Shown here: positions 19,652 to 29,170 of the stretch, one piece after another | How the letters are laid out: the number at the start of each line of letters is the position of its first letter | Numbering within the stretch: the first letter of the stretch is position 1 | The notes under the pieces: model-generated | The model's database searches: none | What the model saw: only the letters and a program-made list of their open reading frames with translations | What the model was told of the DNA's origin: nothing | Assembly (NCBI GenBank): GCA_029098165.1 | Contig: JAQXNU010000101.1 | Coordinates: 1 to 59,214 of the forward strand | Length of the DNA stretch: 59,214 bases | DNA from: Clostridiales bacterium | Lineage (GTDB): Bacteria; Bacillota; Clostridia; Lachnospirales; Lachnospiraceae | Direction of reading: 5' to 3' | Program-made: the position numbers and the translations under genes

Positions 19652-19660
19652 TGTTATAAT
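19652..19660 (+). promoter_or_regulatory. Extended -10 promoter of the thioesterase gene
   Basis: TGTTATAAT, about 50 bases upstream of the ATG. The -35 region is weak, as is usual for extended -10 promoters. Confidence 0.45.
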
Positions 19661-19710
19661 TAAAATATTGATACTTATGATATAGGATAATTATACGGAG
19701 GATAGCTACC

Positions 19711-20415
19711 ATGTATAGTTTTGACAGTAGAGTAAGATATAGTGAAACCGATTACCGTAAAATGATGACGCCTGCTTCCATTATTAATTATTTTCAGGAT
19801 TGCAGCACATTTCATTCCGAAGATGTTGGGGTTGGTATTAGTTATTGGAATAAAATTCATCGTGCTTGGATCATGTGTTCCTGGCAACTTGAAATCAACC
19901 GTTTTCCATCCGTGAATGAAAAGATTACCGTTGGAACATGGGCCTATGAATTTAAAAGTATGTACGGATATCGAAATTTTATCCTACTAGATGAGCAAAA
20001 AAATGTTGCTGCTGTAGCCAATTCCATTTGGGTACTCATGGATACCGAACAACATCATCCTGCGAGAATACAAGATTCTGATACGTTTGCTTATGTACTG
20101 GAACCTCCTTATCCAATGGAATACTGCGATCGTAAACTTCACATTCCAAAATCTTTGATTTCGGCTTCACCGTTCGTAGTGACGACATCTTTACTTGATA
20201 TGTTTCATCACGTAAATAACAGTCAATACATACGTCTTGCACAAGACTATGTACCCGCAGAATTCCAGATCAAACAAGTTCGTGCTGACTACCGTAAATC
20301 TGCTTTATTAGGAGATACCATTTATCCTCTCCTTCATATAGAAGACTCACAGATTACTGTGGTATTAGCCGATGAACAGAAACATCCATATGTGATTGTT
20401 TCGTTTAAAAGCTAA
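19711..20415 (+). CDS. Acyl-ACP thioesterase
   Basis: Releases fatty acids from acyl carrier protein. The 234 residues form two hotdog domains: an N-terminal one (SRVRYSETDYRKMMTPASI...) and a C-terminal one with the family signature DMFHHVNNSQYI near residues 167-178, where Asn and His are the catalytic residues of FatA/FatB-type enzymes. GGAGG precedes the ATG. cvfB follows after 36 bp on the same strand, so the two may be cotranscribed. Chain-length preference cannot be read from the sequence. Confidence 0.85.
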   Translation: MYSFDSRVRYSETDYRKMMTPASIINYFQDCSTFHSEDVGVGISYWNKIHRAWIMCSWQLEINRFPSVNEKITVGTWAYEFKSMYGYRNFILLDEQKNVAAVANSIWVLMDTEQHHPARIQDSDTFAYVLEPPYPMEYCDRKLHIPKSLISASPFVVTTSLLDMFHHVNNSQYIRLAQDYVPAEFQIKQVRADYRKSALLGDTIYPLLHIEDSQITVVLADEQKHPYVIVSFKS

Positions 20416-20451
20416 AATATTTCGAATTACCATTTATGAAAGGAAAAAAAT

Positions 20452-21294
20452 ATGATTCAATTAGGAAAAACACAAGAATTAGAAGTAGTAAAAACAACAG
20501 AGTTTGGTGTCTACCTCTACGATGCAAAGGATGAGGCTAAGAAAAATGAGACGATATTACTGCCAAAAAGCCAAGTTCCGGAACACACAAAAGTTGGAGA
20601 TAAATTTACAGTCTTCGTTTACAAGGACTCTGAGGATCGTCCAATTGCAACCTGCATGAAACCAAATCTTGAACTTGGACAAGTCAATGTATTAAAAGTT
20701 AAAGATGTAACTGACATTGGTGCTTTCCTTGACTGGGGAATCGTGAAAGATCTTTTCTTACCATTTAAGGAACAAACAAGAGAGCTAACCGTTGGAGAAA
20801 ACGTATTGGTAAGTTTATATATTGATAAATCCAAACGTCTAAGCGCAACTATGAAGATATATGAAAAACTGTCTACGGATTCTAACTATCAGAAAGATGA
20901 TAAAGTAACAGGAATCGTCTATGAGATTATTCCAGCATTCGGGGCATTCGTAGCCGTTGACAATAAGTACTCTGCTTTAATTCCAAACAAAGAATTACAT
21001 CAACCGCTTATCCCAGGCGAAACCGTAACTGCACGCGTTACACTCGTACAGGCAGATGGAAAACTTGACTTAAGTCTTCGTGAAAAGACTTATATCCAAC
21101 TTGATATTGATGCAGAACAAATTTATAACAAATTGTTAGCCAATAACGGATATTTACCATACCATGATAAGTCTGATCCTGAAGTTTTAAAGAAAGAGTT
21201 TAAACTCTCTAAGAATGCATTTAAACGTGCCATCGGACATTTACTAAAAGAGAATAAGATTACGATTGAGAAAGATGGAATCCGCAAGATTTAA
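20452..21294 (+). CDS. CvfB/YitL-like S1-domain RNA-binding protein
   Basis: 280 residues with tandem S1-like OB folds, the clearest from about residue 75 (LGQVNVLKVKDVTDIGAFLDWG) and from about 150 (VTGIVYEIIPAFGAFVAVDNKYSALIP), then a C-terminal winged-helix-like tail. This matches the CvfB family (virulence factor B in Staphylococcus, YitL in Bacillus), which binds RNA. The target is unknown. AAAGGAAA precedes the ATG. The gene ends just before the first long hairpin element. Confidence 0.85.
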   Translation: MIQLGKTQELEVVKTTEFGVYLYDAKDEAKKNETILLPKSQVPEHTKVGDKFTVFVYKDSEDRPIATCMKPNLELGQVNVLKVKDVTDIGAFLDWGIVKDLFLPFKEQTRELTVGENVLVSLYIDKSKRLSATMKIYEKLSTDSNYQKDDKVTGIVYEIIPAFGAFVAVDNKYSALIPNKELHQPLIPGETVTARVTLVQADGKLDLSLREKTYIQLDIDAEQIYNKLLANNGYLPYHDKSDPEVLKKEFKLSKNAFKRAIGHLLKENKITIEKDGIRKI

Positions 21295-21317
21295 TTACTT
21301 AATTCAATTATAAAATA

Positions 21318-21460
21318 GGCTGTGAAAAACAGCAAAAAAAACGAGGAGAGAGGCAGTGAATCACATTTGGCTAAGGATGTATGAAAGGGAAAGGCAGCCA
21401 AATCCTAATATGATTCACTGCCTCTCTCCTCATTGTTTTTTTTGTTGTTTTTTCACAGCT
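21318..21460. repeat. Long hairpin element, copy 1 (class B loop, reverse orientation)
   Basis: The arms run from GGCTGTGAAAAACAGC at 21318 to ...TTTTTTCACAGC at 21460, between convergent cvfB and yvyF. The inner stem TTTGGCT/AGCCAAA closes a 23-base loop that on the minus strand begins GCCTTTCCCTTTC and ends ACATCCTT. The middle stem (GAGGAGAGAGGCAGTGAATC and its complement) is perfectly paired and differs from other copies. The left arm lacks the ATATTAG segment that the right arm keeps, so one arm has suffered a 7-base deletion. The outer ends can act as a two-way terminator. Confidence 0.85.
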
Positions 21461-21468
21461 CTTTCACT

Positions 21469-21873
21469 TTAGCTATCTAAGAATCTCATTCTTGGATTAT
21501 CTCTTTGATCCTTGTTCTGTACTGGTTCCGTATGACGCTGATAAGCATTTCCTAAAGAAGATGCCAGTTTCTCTTTGCAAACAGGACAGAAACGGCCAGT
21601 ACGAATCATTGCTCCACAATTCTCGCAGTTAACTCCGACTACAGAATCTTGAGAGAAACATAGACGTTCTTCACGTATCCACTTATTGATCTGTTGAATG
21701 CTAACATCATTATCATCAGATATCTCTTGAATGCTCGCCTTAGGATTATTATAAATATATTCCTTTACTACGCTAAACTTCTCATCCAATTCTCTCGTAC
21801 ATGATGGGCATAATGGTGCTCCACCAATATAATTAAATAAGCGACCGCAATTTCTACAGTTTCTAACCTCCAT
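21469..21873 (-). CDS. YvyF-like flagellar operon protein
   Basis: 134 residues: an N-terminal treble-clef zinc ribbon (CRNCGRLFNYIGGAPLCPSC), a short helix-turn-helix (IQEISDDNDVSIQQINKWI) and a second CENCG...CPVC ribbon. This is the layout of YvyF, encoded after comFC in Bacillus and linked to flagellar gene control. Here too it follows comFC, by 11 bp, which supports the call. The ATG at 21873 is preceded by AGGAGG; the frame extends 11 codons upstream into comFC without a ribosome site. FlgM and FlgK genes, which follow in Bacillus, are absent here. Confidence 0.8.
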   Translation of the reverse strand: MEVRNCRNCGRLFNYIGGAPLCPSCTRELDEKFSVVKEYIYNNPKASIQEISDDNDVSIQQINKWIREERLCFSQDSVVGVNCENCGAMIRTGRFCPVCKEKLASSLGNAYQRHTEPVQNKDQRDNPRMRFLDS

Positions 21874-21884
21874 ATACGTTCCTC

Positions 21885-22610
21885 CTAAAATCCTTTTCCT
21901 ATGCATACTGTGGCAAAGTAGACACTTCTACAGCCAGCTTTTAACAAAACGTCGGCACAAGCCTCTATAGTACTTCCTGTAGTATATATATCGTCAATAA
22001 TTAGTATTTTCTTATCAATTATTTGAAATTCTTTTTCCTTAATTGTTGTAAATGCTTGTAATAAATTATGTAACCGTTCTTTATCATCCAGTTTCTTCTG
22101 AGGAATTGTATATTTTGTACGAATTAAAATATCATTTATAAGAGGGCTTCCTAAGAACTCTGAGGCTCCCCGTGCTAATAGTTCTGCCTGATTAAACCCT
22201 CGCATTCGCATCTTTCTGTTATGAAGTGGAACCGGTATGATACAATCAACCTTAAGCTTCCTTAACTCCGACCCGATATGAAAAATCATCTGCTCAGTAT
22301 AAAACTCAGCATATTGCTTTAATCCTCGAAACTTGTAATCCATCAAAGACTTCTTGATAGAACCCTCATATAAAAAAGCAGAAAATCCTTTTTCATAATG
22401 TCTCGTTGACTTGATGCAGTCAAAACAGTATTCTTGCTCTTCAAGTTCAATTGGTTTACTACACCGCTTGCAACGAGATCCTGTAATAACAGGTAATTTT
22501 TCTACACACTGTTTGCATGCCTTTTCCTCCTTTGGTATTACAATTTCATTGCATAATGGACACCGTCTTGGAAAGACAATATCCATTATGGAAATTCTTG
22601 AACTTGTCAT
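21885..22610 (-). CDS. comFC: ComF family phosphoribosyltransferase-like protein
   Basis: 241 residues: an N-terminal zinc-finger region with CPLC, CKQC, CKRC and CFDC pairs, then a phosphoribosyltransferase fold with the PRPP-binding motif IIDDIYTTGST. ComFC is required for DNA uptake in naturally competent Firmicutes and its homologue GntX occurs widely; competence itself cannot be inferred. The ribosome site is weak, and the ATG used here is 12 bp after the upstream nucleotidyltransferase stop, so translation may be coupled. Confidence 0.88.
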   Translation of the reverse strand: MTSSRISIMDIVFPRRCPLCNEIVIPKEEKACKQCVEKLPVITGSRCKRCSKPIELEEQEYCFDCIKSTRHYEKGFSAFLYEGSIKKSLMDYKFRGLKQYAEFYTEQMIFHIGSELRKLKVDCIIPVPLHNRKMRMRGFNQAELLARGASEFLGSPLINDILIRTKYTIPQKKLDDKERLHNLLQAFTTIKEKEFQIIDKKILIIDDIYTTGSTIEACADVLLKAGCRSVYFATVCIGKGF

Positions 22611-22622
22611 ACCTTATAAGAA

Positions 22623-23537
22623 TTAAGAAAATAGCTTGCTTGGGTACTTCCCTTGTGCAACTAAAGACTTAATTGATTCAACTACAGATGCTTTATCTTC
22701 ATGATAAGTAACACCAAACCATTTATCGTTTGTCTTTAAAACTTTAACTGTAGCTTTATCTTCTTTTAACATATTGCCAACTACAGTTGGTAATAAATAT
22801 TCTGCCTTGATATCCTCTGGTTTCAATCCTTCTAAGAAGCTAACGAAACCAGTATCTAATTCATTTAAGAAGCTAGGTGTAAAGCCCCACATATTCATAG
22901 ATACAGAAGAATCAACAGGAATTGTAACCTCATTACCTGCTCCATCTTTACCTACACAAGCATCGCCCTTCTTTTCAATTCCGAAAGTTTCAACAACGTC
23001 TGTTAAGTATCCTTTGTCATCTACACTGCAAACACCTCTAGTAACTGCACCATTATCACTTAACGTGTTTCCTAAAACAAAGCCTGCCATAGCGTAAGTA
23101 TTCTTTGTAACATCTACATTCTTTAAGAACTCATTAATCTTAAGGAAGCCTTCTTTTCCATAGTAATCATCTGCGTTGATTACCGCAAATGGCTCTTTCA
23201 CAACGTCCTTACAGCATAAAATAGCTTGACCAGTTCCCCAAGGTTTCTTACGATCTGCTGGAACTGAGAAACCTGCTGGTAACTTATCTAATTCCTGATA
23301 AACATACTCAACTTCAATATGTTTTGCAATACGATTACCGATGATTTCTTTAAAATCTTTCTCTAAGTCGTGACGTATAATAAAAACAACTTTATCGAAG
23401 CCTGCAGCAATTGCATCATAGATAGAATAATCCATGATAATCTCACCACTAGGTCCAACTTTCTCTAATTGTTTGATTCCTGCACCATATCTGCTACCAA
23501 TTCCTGCAGCCATAATAACTAATACCGTTTTATTCAT
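22623..23537 (-). CDS. Sugar-phosphate nucleotidyltransferase family protein
   Basis: 304 residues with the nucleotidyltransferase N-terminus VIMAAGIGSRYG (NTP-binding GxGxR-type loop), INADDYYG as the metal-binding segment, and a mixed C-terminal region. Such enzymes activate sugar phosphates to NDP-sugars. The exact sugar is not identifiable, and it is not a close match to GalU or RfbA as I know them. GGAGG precedes the ATG. It heads a probable three-gene run with comFC and yvyF. Confidence 0.75.
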   Translation of the reverse strand: MNKTVLVIMAAGIGSRYGAGIKQLEKVGPSGEIIMDYSIYDAIAAGFDKVVFIIRHDLEKDFKEIIGNRIAKHIEVEYVYQELDKLPAGFSVPADRKKPWGTGQAILCCKDVVKEPFAVINADDYYGKEGFLKINEFLKNVDVTKNTYAMAGFVLGNTLSDNGAVTRGVCSVDDKGYLTDVVETFGIEKKGDACVGKDGAGNEVTIPVDSSVSMNMWGFTPSFLNELDTGFVSFLEGLKPEDIKAEYLLPTVVGNMLKEDKATVKVLKTNDKWFGVTYHEDKASVVESIKSLVAQGKYPSKLFS

Positions 23538-23623
23538 GAGAGTTACCCTCCATTATATTATTCTGATTAGTAACAACTCAATATTGCTACTATCTGTAAA
23601 CTATATTATACAACATAATATTT

Positions 23624-25849
23624 CTACATGCACGTATTTCTTTCCATAATCCTATCGCAAAGTCCAGAATATCTCTTCAACTCGCTGACATTATCAATCA
23701 TATTTTGCACCATAGATTCACTTCCAACAATAGTTACACACTGTTTCGCACGTGTTACGGCTGTATATAACAGATTTCGGTTAAATAGCATACGTGGTCC
23801 ACTTAAGATTGGAAGTACTACTGCCGGATACTCACTACCCTGTGATTTATGGATGGTAACGGCGTACGCTAATTCTAATTCTTCTAACTGTGTAAATGGA
23901 TATTCCACCAGTCTGCCTTCGTCAAACTCTACGGTCATCTGTTCTGCAAATAGATTAATTTCACGAACTCGCCCAGTATCACCATTAAATACACCAGTAC
24001 CGCTATCCATTGTAATTCCATATCGACTCTTCGTTTCCCAAGTAATCTGATAATTATTCTTGATCTGCATTACCTTATCACCTTCTCGGAAAATGGTACT
24101 CATATACTCTTTTTCTTTTTTCTTGTCATCTGGTGGATTTAGATACTGCTGTAACACCTGATTTAATCGTTCCACACCAAGCTCCCCTTTACGCATTGGC
24201 GTCAGCACTTGAATATCAAATACAGAAGCATCCACATACTTTGGCATCTTGTCGCGTACGAGCTGAATGATCACGCTTGTAATGACATTAACATCATCTC
24301 TCTTTAATAAGAAGAAATCTTTGCTCTTATTATCCATAATGATATGTTCACCCGAGTTGATCTTATGCGCATTAATAATAATATCACTTTCGGTTGCCTG
24401 ACGGAAAATTTTTGTCAGTTTTACTACTGAAAATACCCTAGAATTAATGATATCTTTTAATACATTACCAGGTCCTACACTTGGAAGCTGATCCACATCA
24501 CCTACTAAGATCAAACGAGTTCCAACAGGAACTGCTTTTAAAAGGGAATGCATTAATGAAATATCCACCATGGACATCTCATCTACGATGATTACATCGG
24601 TCTCTAATGGATTCGACTCATTACGTTCGAACATCATCCTTCCTTCTTTATCATCCATTCCCTTACTGATTTCTAGCATACGGTGAATTGTAGATGCCTC
24701 ACGGCCAGTCGTCTCTTTCATACGTTTTGCTGCACGACCGGTTGGTGCTGCTAATAATATCTCCATTCCTTCTGCTTCAAAGAATTTGATGATCGTATTG
24801 ATCGTTGTTGTCTTACCAGTACCAGGACCACCGGTAACAATCAGCAAGCCATGGCGCACTGCTTCAAAGACTGCCTGACGCTGCATCTCATCCAACTCGA
24901 TTTTTGAATCTTTCTCAATATTAGCTAGTCGAGTACTGATCTGTGTTTCCATAATATCATAGGTGATATTTAGATCATGGAGCATACTTGCTGTATTCAG
25001 TTCAGTATAATAATAAATGGAACTATATACCTGAGGTTCTGGTTCCGCTTCTTTTACTACGATTTTCTTTTCAATTGCCAAACCCATTAGATGGCGTTCA
25101 ACCGCTTTTGCATCGACGCATAAAGTCTCACAGGTCTTTGATATCAGTACATTTTTCGGCAAATATACATGCCCATTATTTGCCCCCTGTAACAGTATAT
25201 ATAAAATGCCTGCTCGAACACGATAATCTGAATCTGAACGAATCCCTACTTTGGTTGCTATCTCATCTGCAACTTTAAAGCCAACACCATTGATATCCTC
25301 TGCCAAACGATATGGATTTTCTTGAATAATTGAATACATTCGTTCCCCGTATTGGTTAAAGATTTTAACGGCAAGGTTTAATGAAATTCCATACTTTTGT
25401 AAAAAGATCATTGCATTTCGTAATTCACGTTTTTCCGAAAACTGACGGTAAATCTCGCGAGCCATTTTGTCACTGATTCCCTTTACCTCAGATAAGCGCT
25501 CCGGTTCTGATTCAATCACCTTAAATGTATTTTCCCTAAACCTTCGAACGATTCTTGCCGCTAATGCAGTTCCAACACCTTTGATGGCTCCTGAACCAAG
25601 ATATCGTTCCATTGACATCAGATCTTCTGGTTCTTTGATCTCATAGGAAGTCACTGCAAATTGAGAGCCATACATCGGATGATCTGTATATGTTCCTGTT
25701 AATGCTAGATACTCACCTTCATTAATAAATGAAAAGATACCTACGCATGTAATCTCATCATCGTCATTTACGAGACTCATAACAGTATATCCATTTTCGC
25801 TATTTCGGAATACGATTCTTTCTACATAACCTTCTAATTGTTCTGCCAT
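23624..25849 (-). CDS. recD2: SF1B DNA helicase RecD2
   Basis: A 5'-3' helicase of the RecD-like family that works without RecBC. The 741 residues have the long RecD2-type N-terminal region with helix-hairpin-helix repeats (GVGTALAARIV, GISDKMAREIY, GVGFKVADEIA), then the helicase core: Walker A GGPGTGKT at 340-347, DEMSMVD, GDVDQLPSVGPG and the C-terminal AYAVTIHKSQGSEYP motif. A GGGAG site precedes the ATG. Upstream lies the terminator of the flagellar genes. No clear LexA box precedes it. Confidence 0.95.
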   Translation of the reverse strand: MAEQLEGYVERIVFRNSENGYTVMSLVNDDDEITCVGIFSFINEGEYLALTGTYTDHPMYGSQFAVTSYEIKEPEDLMSMERYLGSGAIKGVGTALAARIVRRFRENTFKVIESEPERLSEVKGISDKMAREIYRQFSEKRELRNAMIFLQKYGISLNLAVKIFNQYGERMYSIIQENPYRLAEDINGVGFKVADEIATKVGIRSDSDYRVRAGILYILLQGANNGHVYLPKNVLISKTCETLCVDAKAVERHLMGLAIEKKIVVKEAEPEPQVYSSIYYYTELNTASMLHDLNITYDIMETQISTRLANIEKDSKIELDEMQRQAVFEAVRHGLLIVTGGPGTGKTTTINTIIKFFEAEGMEILLAAPTGRAAKRMKETTGREASTIHRMLEISKGMDDKEGRMMFERNESNPLETDVIIVDEMSMVDISLMHSLLKAVPVGTRLILVGDVDQLPSVGPGNVLKDIINSRVFSVVKLTKIFRQATESDIIINAHKINSGEHIIMDNKSKDFFLLKRDDVNVITSVIIQLVRDKMPKYVDASVFDIQVLTPMRKGELGVERLNQVLQQYLNPPDDKKKEKEYMSTIFREGDKVMQIKNNYQITWETKSRYGITMDSGTGVFNGDTGRVREINLFAEQMTVEFDEGRLVEYPFTQLEELELAYAVTIHKSQGSEYPAVVLPILSGPRMLFNRNLLYTAVTRAKQCVTIVGSESMVQNMIDNVSELKRYSGLCDRIMERNTCM

Positions 25850-25888
25850 AACTCTCCCTCAAACATAAATAATTCGAACTATCGAAAA

Positions 25889-25929
25889 AGGGTGTGGCAA
25901 GATTGTTTCTCAATCCTTTGCAACACCCT
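25889..25929 (-). terminator. Terminator of the mbl-flagellar operon
   Basis: AGGGTGTGGCAA (25889-25900) pairs imperfectly with TTGCAACACCCT (25918-25929), and GATTG/CAATC form the upper stem. On the minus strand it is followed by CTTTTTCG. It lies 20 bp after the flgJ-like stop. Confidence 0.75.
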
Positions 25930-25948
25930 ATACCAAACCTACTGATTT

Positions 25949-26302
25949 TTATTGCTGGTTTCTCTTCATTGCTTCATATAACTGCTGCGCAATTCCAAGA
26001 TTTCCTGACTCTGTTATGTCCTCTGCATACTTTTCATATAACATATCACCAAAGTAGTTCATGTAGTCGCCTTCCTCTTCTTCACTCTTAGCAACCGTTT
26101 CTTTTACCTGTTTCATAACTTGCATTACCAGGTAACTTTCAAAACTCTTGCATGCATCCATAAGTTCTTCGTCGGATGCATTCTTTAAGTTGCCTGCAAG
26201 TTTAGCCTCCAAATCACTCTCTACTTTGGATGTTTTTGATGTACTTGTCGATTGTGCAGCGGCATTATAAAAACTTGATTCACTACCAACACGAATGCTC
26301 AT
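25949..26302 (-). CDS. Flagellar rod-binding (FlgJ N-terminal) protein
   Basis: 117 residues corresponding only to the rod-capping domain of FlgJ: the motif DACKSFESYLVMQVMKQV and 'M.YEKYAE.ITESGNLGIAQQLYEAM'. The muramidase domain found in enterobacterial FlgJ is absent, as is usual in Firmicutes. It probably assists rod assembly through the peptidoglycan layer. AAAGGG is eight bases from the ATG. Last gene of the mbl-flgF-flgG-flgJ run. Confidence 0.85.
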   Translation of the reverse strand: MSIRVGSESSFYNAAAQSTSTSKTSKVESDLEAKLAGNLKNASDEELMDACKSFESYLVMQVMKQVKETVAKSEEEEGDYMNYFGDMLYEKYAEDITESGNLGIAQQLYEAMKRNQQ

Positions 26303-26322
26303 ACGCTACGCCCTTTCTAGAG

Positions 26323-27138
26323 TTATCCTCTAAGGTTATTCGCCTGCTGCAACATCTCATCTGCTGCAGTAATTGTCTTTGAATTCATCTCGTAAGCTCT
26401 CTGAGCGACGATCAGATTCACGATTTCATTTGCAGTGTCTACATTAGAGCCCTCTAAATAACCAGAATGTACTTTACTTGCCTTTAAATTCGTATCATCT
26501 GCTTCTAAACGTGCTTCTCCAGACGCTTCCGTTGCATAATACAAACTCTGGCCAGCTTTTTCTAACCCAGAGGTATTATTAAACTGGGCAAGTCCGATCT
26601 GCATGTCAAGTTTCTGTAGTACGTCATTGTTATCTGGATACATAAAGTTACCAAATTCATCAACTTTGATCTTAGATGCATCCGTACCATTCGCAAATGT
26701 GATTGGTTTTCCTTTTGTATCTAAAACACGACAACCGTCGGCAGTAGCTAATGTAAGTCCATCAGAACCTATAGCTAACTGAAAGGAACCATTTCTTGTA
26801 TATGCTGTTTCTCCATCTGCATCCTGGATCATAAAGAATCCATTTCCTTCGATTGCAAAATCCCAGTCATTCTGCGTCTCATTTAATGGTCCCTGTTTGA
26901 ATATGGATACGATTCCATTCGTTCTAACTCCAGAACCCACTTGAGCAACTACTGGTTTAGGATTTCCTTGTGCATCCGTAGTTTTTGTCTGTATTTTTTG
27001 ATATAACAAAGAAGAAAACTGAGTCTCTTCTTTCTTATATCCTGCTGTGTTTATATTTGCAAAATTATTTGAAATTGTATCAAGATTAGTCTGCTGTGAT
27101 GTCATTCCGGAAGCTCCGGTCCATAAAGCTCTCATCAT
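26323..27138 (-). CDS. flgG: Flagellar basal-body rod protein FlgG
   Basis: Forms the distal rod of the flagellum. The 271 residues have the N-terminal signature MRALWTGASGMTSQQTNLDTISNN...NT.GYKK, the central D1 region (GNGFFMI), and the C-terminal rod/hook motif SNVDTANEIVNLIVAQRAYEMNSK ending in a heptad-rich helix. Two ATG codons are in tandem; the ribosome site GAGG allows either. It corresponds to FlhP in the Bacillus mbl-flhO-flhP order, so the FlgG versus FlhP name is a matter of convention. Confidence 0.88.
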   Translation of the reverse strand: MMRALWTGASGMTSQQTNLDTISNNFANINTAGYKKEETQFSSLLYQKIQTKTTDAQGNPKPVVAQVGSGVRTNGIVSIFKQGPLNETQNDWDFAIEGNGFFMIQDADGETAYTRNGSFQLAIGSDGLTLATADGCRVLDTKGKPITFANGTDASKIKVDEFGNFMYPDNNDVLQKLDMQIGLAQFNNTSGLEKAGQSLYYATEASGEARLEADDTNLKASKVHSGYLEGSNVDTANEIVNLIVAQRAYEMNSKTITAADEMLQQANNLRG

Positions 27139-27164
27139 ATGTTTATCTACCTCCTAGGGTTGTC

Positions 27165-27941
27165 CTAAAGCTTACCAACTGAATTTGCTGCTAATTCTAA
27201 TGTACCATCAATTGACTGGATCACTTTTTGATTTGCTTCATAAGCACGCGTGATCGCAATCAGATTCACCATTTCATTTACAACATTAACATTGGACTGT
27301 TCTGTAAATCCCTGTCGTACAGAACCCTTTGCATCAATTTCTTGCGCACCTTGTTCTGCACTGTACATAGTATCGCCATATTTCTTAAGATAGTCGTAGT
27401 CTTCAAAGTCTTTTACAACTAGTTTATCGACTAACTGTCCATCTGCATATACAGACCCATCGACATCAATCATTACCTTCCCTGCGTCGGTAGGTACCTG
27501 AAGTTTTCCACTTTCACTTACCAGATGATTACCGTTAACATCAACGATATACCCCTCTTTATCCATCACAAACTGTGCGGATCGAGTATATCTTGTATTC
27601 TCATTTCCATTTTTATCTACAACTGATAACGTAAAAAATCCGTTTCCCTCCATGGAAAGATCATACGTATTCCCAGTCTCACGAAGAGAACCCTGAGAAT
27701 AATCCGTATAAACTTCTCCAAGTTTCACACCAAGTGACATAGTTCCAACCATAGAACTATCCCCTGCTTTATTGGAGTTATCGCGAACTCTCATTGTTAG
27801 TACTTCATCAAAAGATTGATTGGTAACTCCTTCTTTCTTATATCCAACGGTTGCTGAATTAGCAAGATTATTTGAGATAATATCCAATCTTTTTTGTTCA
27901 TTTGACATACCGGTCCAAGCCGTATATAGACCTCTAACCAT
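27165..27941 (-). CDS. flgF: Flagellar basal-body rod protein FlgF/FlhO
   Basis: A proximal rod protein of 258 residues in the FlgF/FlgG family. It begins MVRGLYTAWTGMSNEQKRLDIISNNLAN and ends with the conserved SNVNVVNEMVNLIAITRAYEANQKVIQ. The position directly after mbl and before flgG matches flhO of Bacillus. GGAGC precedes the ATG. The secretion signal would be in the N-terminal rod domain, as in other rod proteins; no Sec signal is present. Confidence 0.85.
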   Translation of the reverse strand: MVRGLYTAWTGMSNEQKRLDIISNNLANSATVGYKKEGVTNQSFDEVLTMRVRDNSNKAGDSSMVGTMSLGVKLGEVYTDYSQGSLRETGNTYDLSMEGNGFFTLSVVDKNGNENTRYTRSAQFVMDKEGYIVDVNGNHLVSESGKLQVPTDAGKVMIDVDGSVYADGQLVDKLVVKDFEDYDYLKKYGDTMYSAEQGAQEIDAKGSVRQGFTEQSNVNVVNEMVNLIAITRAYEANQKVIQSIDGTLELAANSVGKL

Positions 27942-28004
27942 ATGCTGCTCCTTTCATTATCAACCAAGCTCTGATATCATACCAACAACTAACATCTTCG
28001 TTTA

Positions 28005-28994
28005 TCAGTCTTTACGACCACTTAAAAATTCAACGAATTTACCAGTTCCAATTGCAACAGCTGTCATTGGATCTTCTGCTGTCATTGTTGTGATACCAGT
28101 CTTTTCTTCGATTAATTCCTCTAAACCGTATAATAAACATCCACCGCCAGTTAAGACAATACCGCGATCTGCGATATCTGCTGCTAATTCTGGTGGAGTT
28201 TTCTCTAACACACTATGAACTGCTTCTACGATCTGTGAAGTAGTCTCTCTTAAAGCTTCCTCTGTTTCTTCACTAGTTACAGAGATTGTTTTTGGAAGAC
28301 CCGTTACAAGGTTACGTCCACGAACATCCATTGCAACTACTTCTGGTCTGCGGTAAGCAGATCCAATCTTGATCTTAATATCTTCTGCAGTTCTTTCACC
28401 AATTAATAAATTATGCTTTTTACGCATATATCGAACGATTGCTTCATCAAAGTCATCGCCTGCAATCTTAATGGAAGTTGATACAACTGTTCCACCTAAA
28501 GAAATTACAGCAATATCTGATGTACCACCACCGATATCAACAATCATATTTCCACAAGGTCTTGAGATATCGATTCCTGCACCAATTGCTGCTGCGATTG
28601 GTTCTTCGATAATTGCTACATCTCTTGCACCTGCCTGATAAGTTGCATCTTCGACTGCCTTTTTCTCAACTTCTGTTACTCCACTTGGTACACATACGCT
28701 GATGATTGGCTTACGGAAACGCTGCTTACCAACTGCTTTCTGAATAAAATATTTTAACATTTTTTCAGTTACTGTATAATCAGAAATAACGCCCTGTCTT
28801 AAAGGACGTACTGCAACAATGTTACCTGGAGTTCTACCGAGCATTAAACGAGCTTCTTCTCCGATTGCTTTAATCTTGTTGGTATCTCTATCAAATGCAA
28901 CTACTGAAGGCTCTTTTAATACAACGCCTTTTCCCTTTATATATACTAAGACACTCGCGGTTCCTAAATCAATTCCGATGTCACTACCTAACAT
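28005..28994 (-). CDS. mbl: Rod-shape determining protein, MreB/Mbl family
   Basis: Bacterial actin that organises cell-wall elongation under the membrane. The 329 residues have phosphate-binding loops [10 protein letters not shown] (near residue 8) and [16 protein letters not shown], the adenosine motif [12 protein letters not shown], and the full MreB-type core. I prefer Mbl over MreB because of the adjacent flgF-flgG pair, as in Bacillus mbl-flhO-flhP, and because no mreCD follow. AAAGGAG is well placed. SpoIIID, which precedes mbl in Bacillus, is not upstream here. Confidence 0.9.
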   Translation of the reverse strand: MLGSDIGIDLGTASVLVYIKGKGVVLKEPSVVAFDRDTNKIKAIGEEARLMLGRTPGNIVAVRPLRQGVISDYTVTEKMLKYFIQKAVGKQRFRKPIISVCVPSGVTEVEKKAVEDATYQAGARDVAIIEEPIAAAIGAGIDISRPCGNMIVDIGGGTSDIAVISLGGTVVSTSIKIAGDDFDEAIVRYMRKKHNLLIGERTAEDIKIKIGSAYRRPEVVAMDVRGRNLVTGLPKTISVTSEETEEALRETTSQIVEAVHSVLEKTPPELAADIADRGIVLTGGGCLLYGLEELIEEKTGITTMTAEDPMTAVAIGTGKFVEFLSGRKD

Positions 28995-29029
28995 TGTAAT
29001 TCTCCTTTCAAAATTCCAAAAATTCGTCT

Positions 29030-29057
29030 ATTATCTATTATTTTATCCTAATATCAA
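29030..29057 (-). promoter_or_regulatory. Candidate promoter of mbl-flgF-flgG-flgJ
   Basis: Minus strand TTGATA (29052-29057), a 16-base spacer and GATAAT (29030-29035), 36 bases before the mbl start. Confidence 0.45.
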
Positions 29058-29170
29058 GTCTAAACATATTCTATTATATTATAAACGTCTTTTACGAAAT
29101 TTTCAAAGGAAATTTTCAAAACTTTTCCTTATAACACTTTTTTCGATTCAGTACGACAAATATTATTCAA

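Noticed and set aside
25870-25888. LexA box upstream of recD2 (CGAACTATCG)
   Set aside because: The right half does not match GTTCG and the spacing is wrong; the sequence is next to the flagellar terminator instead.
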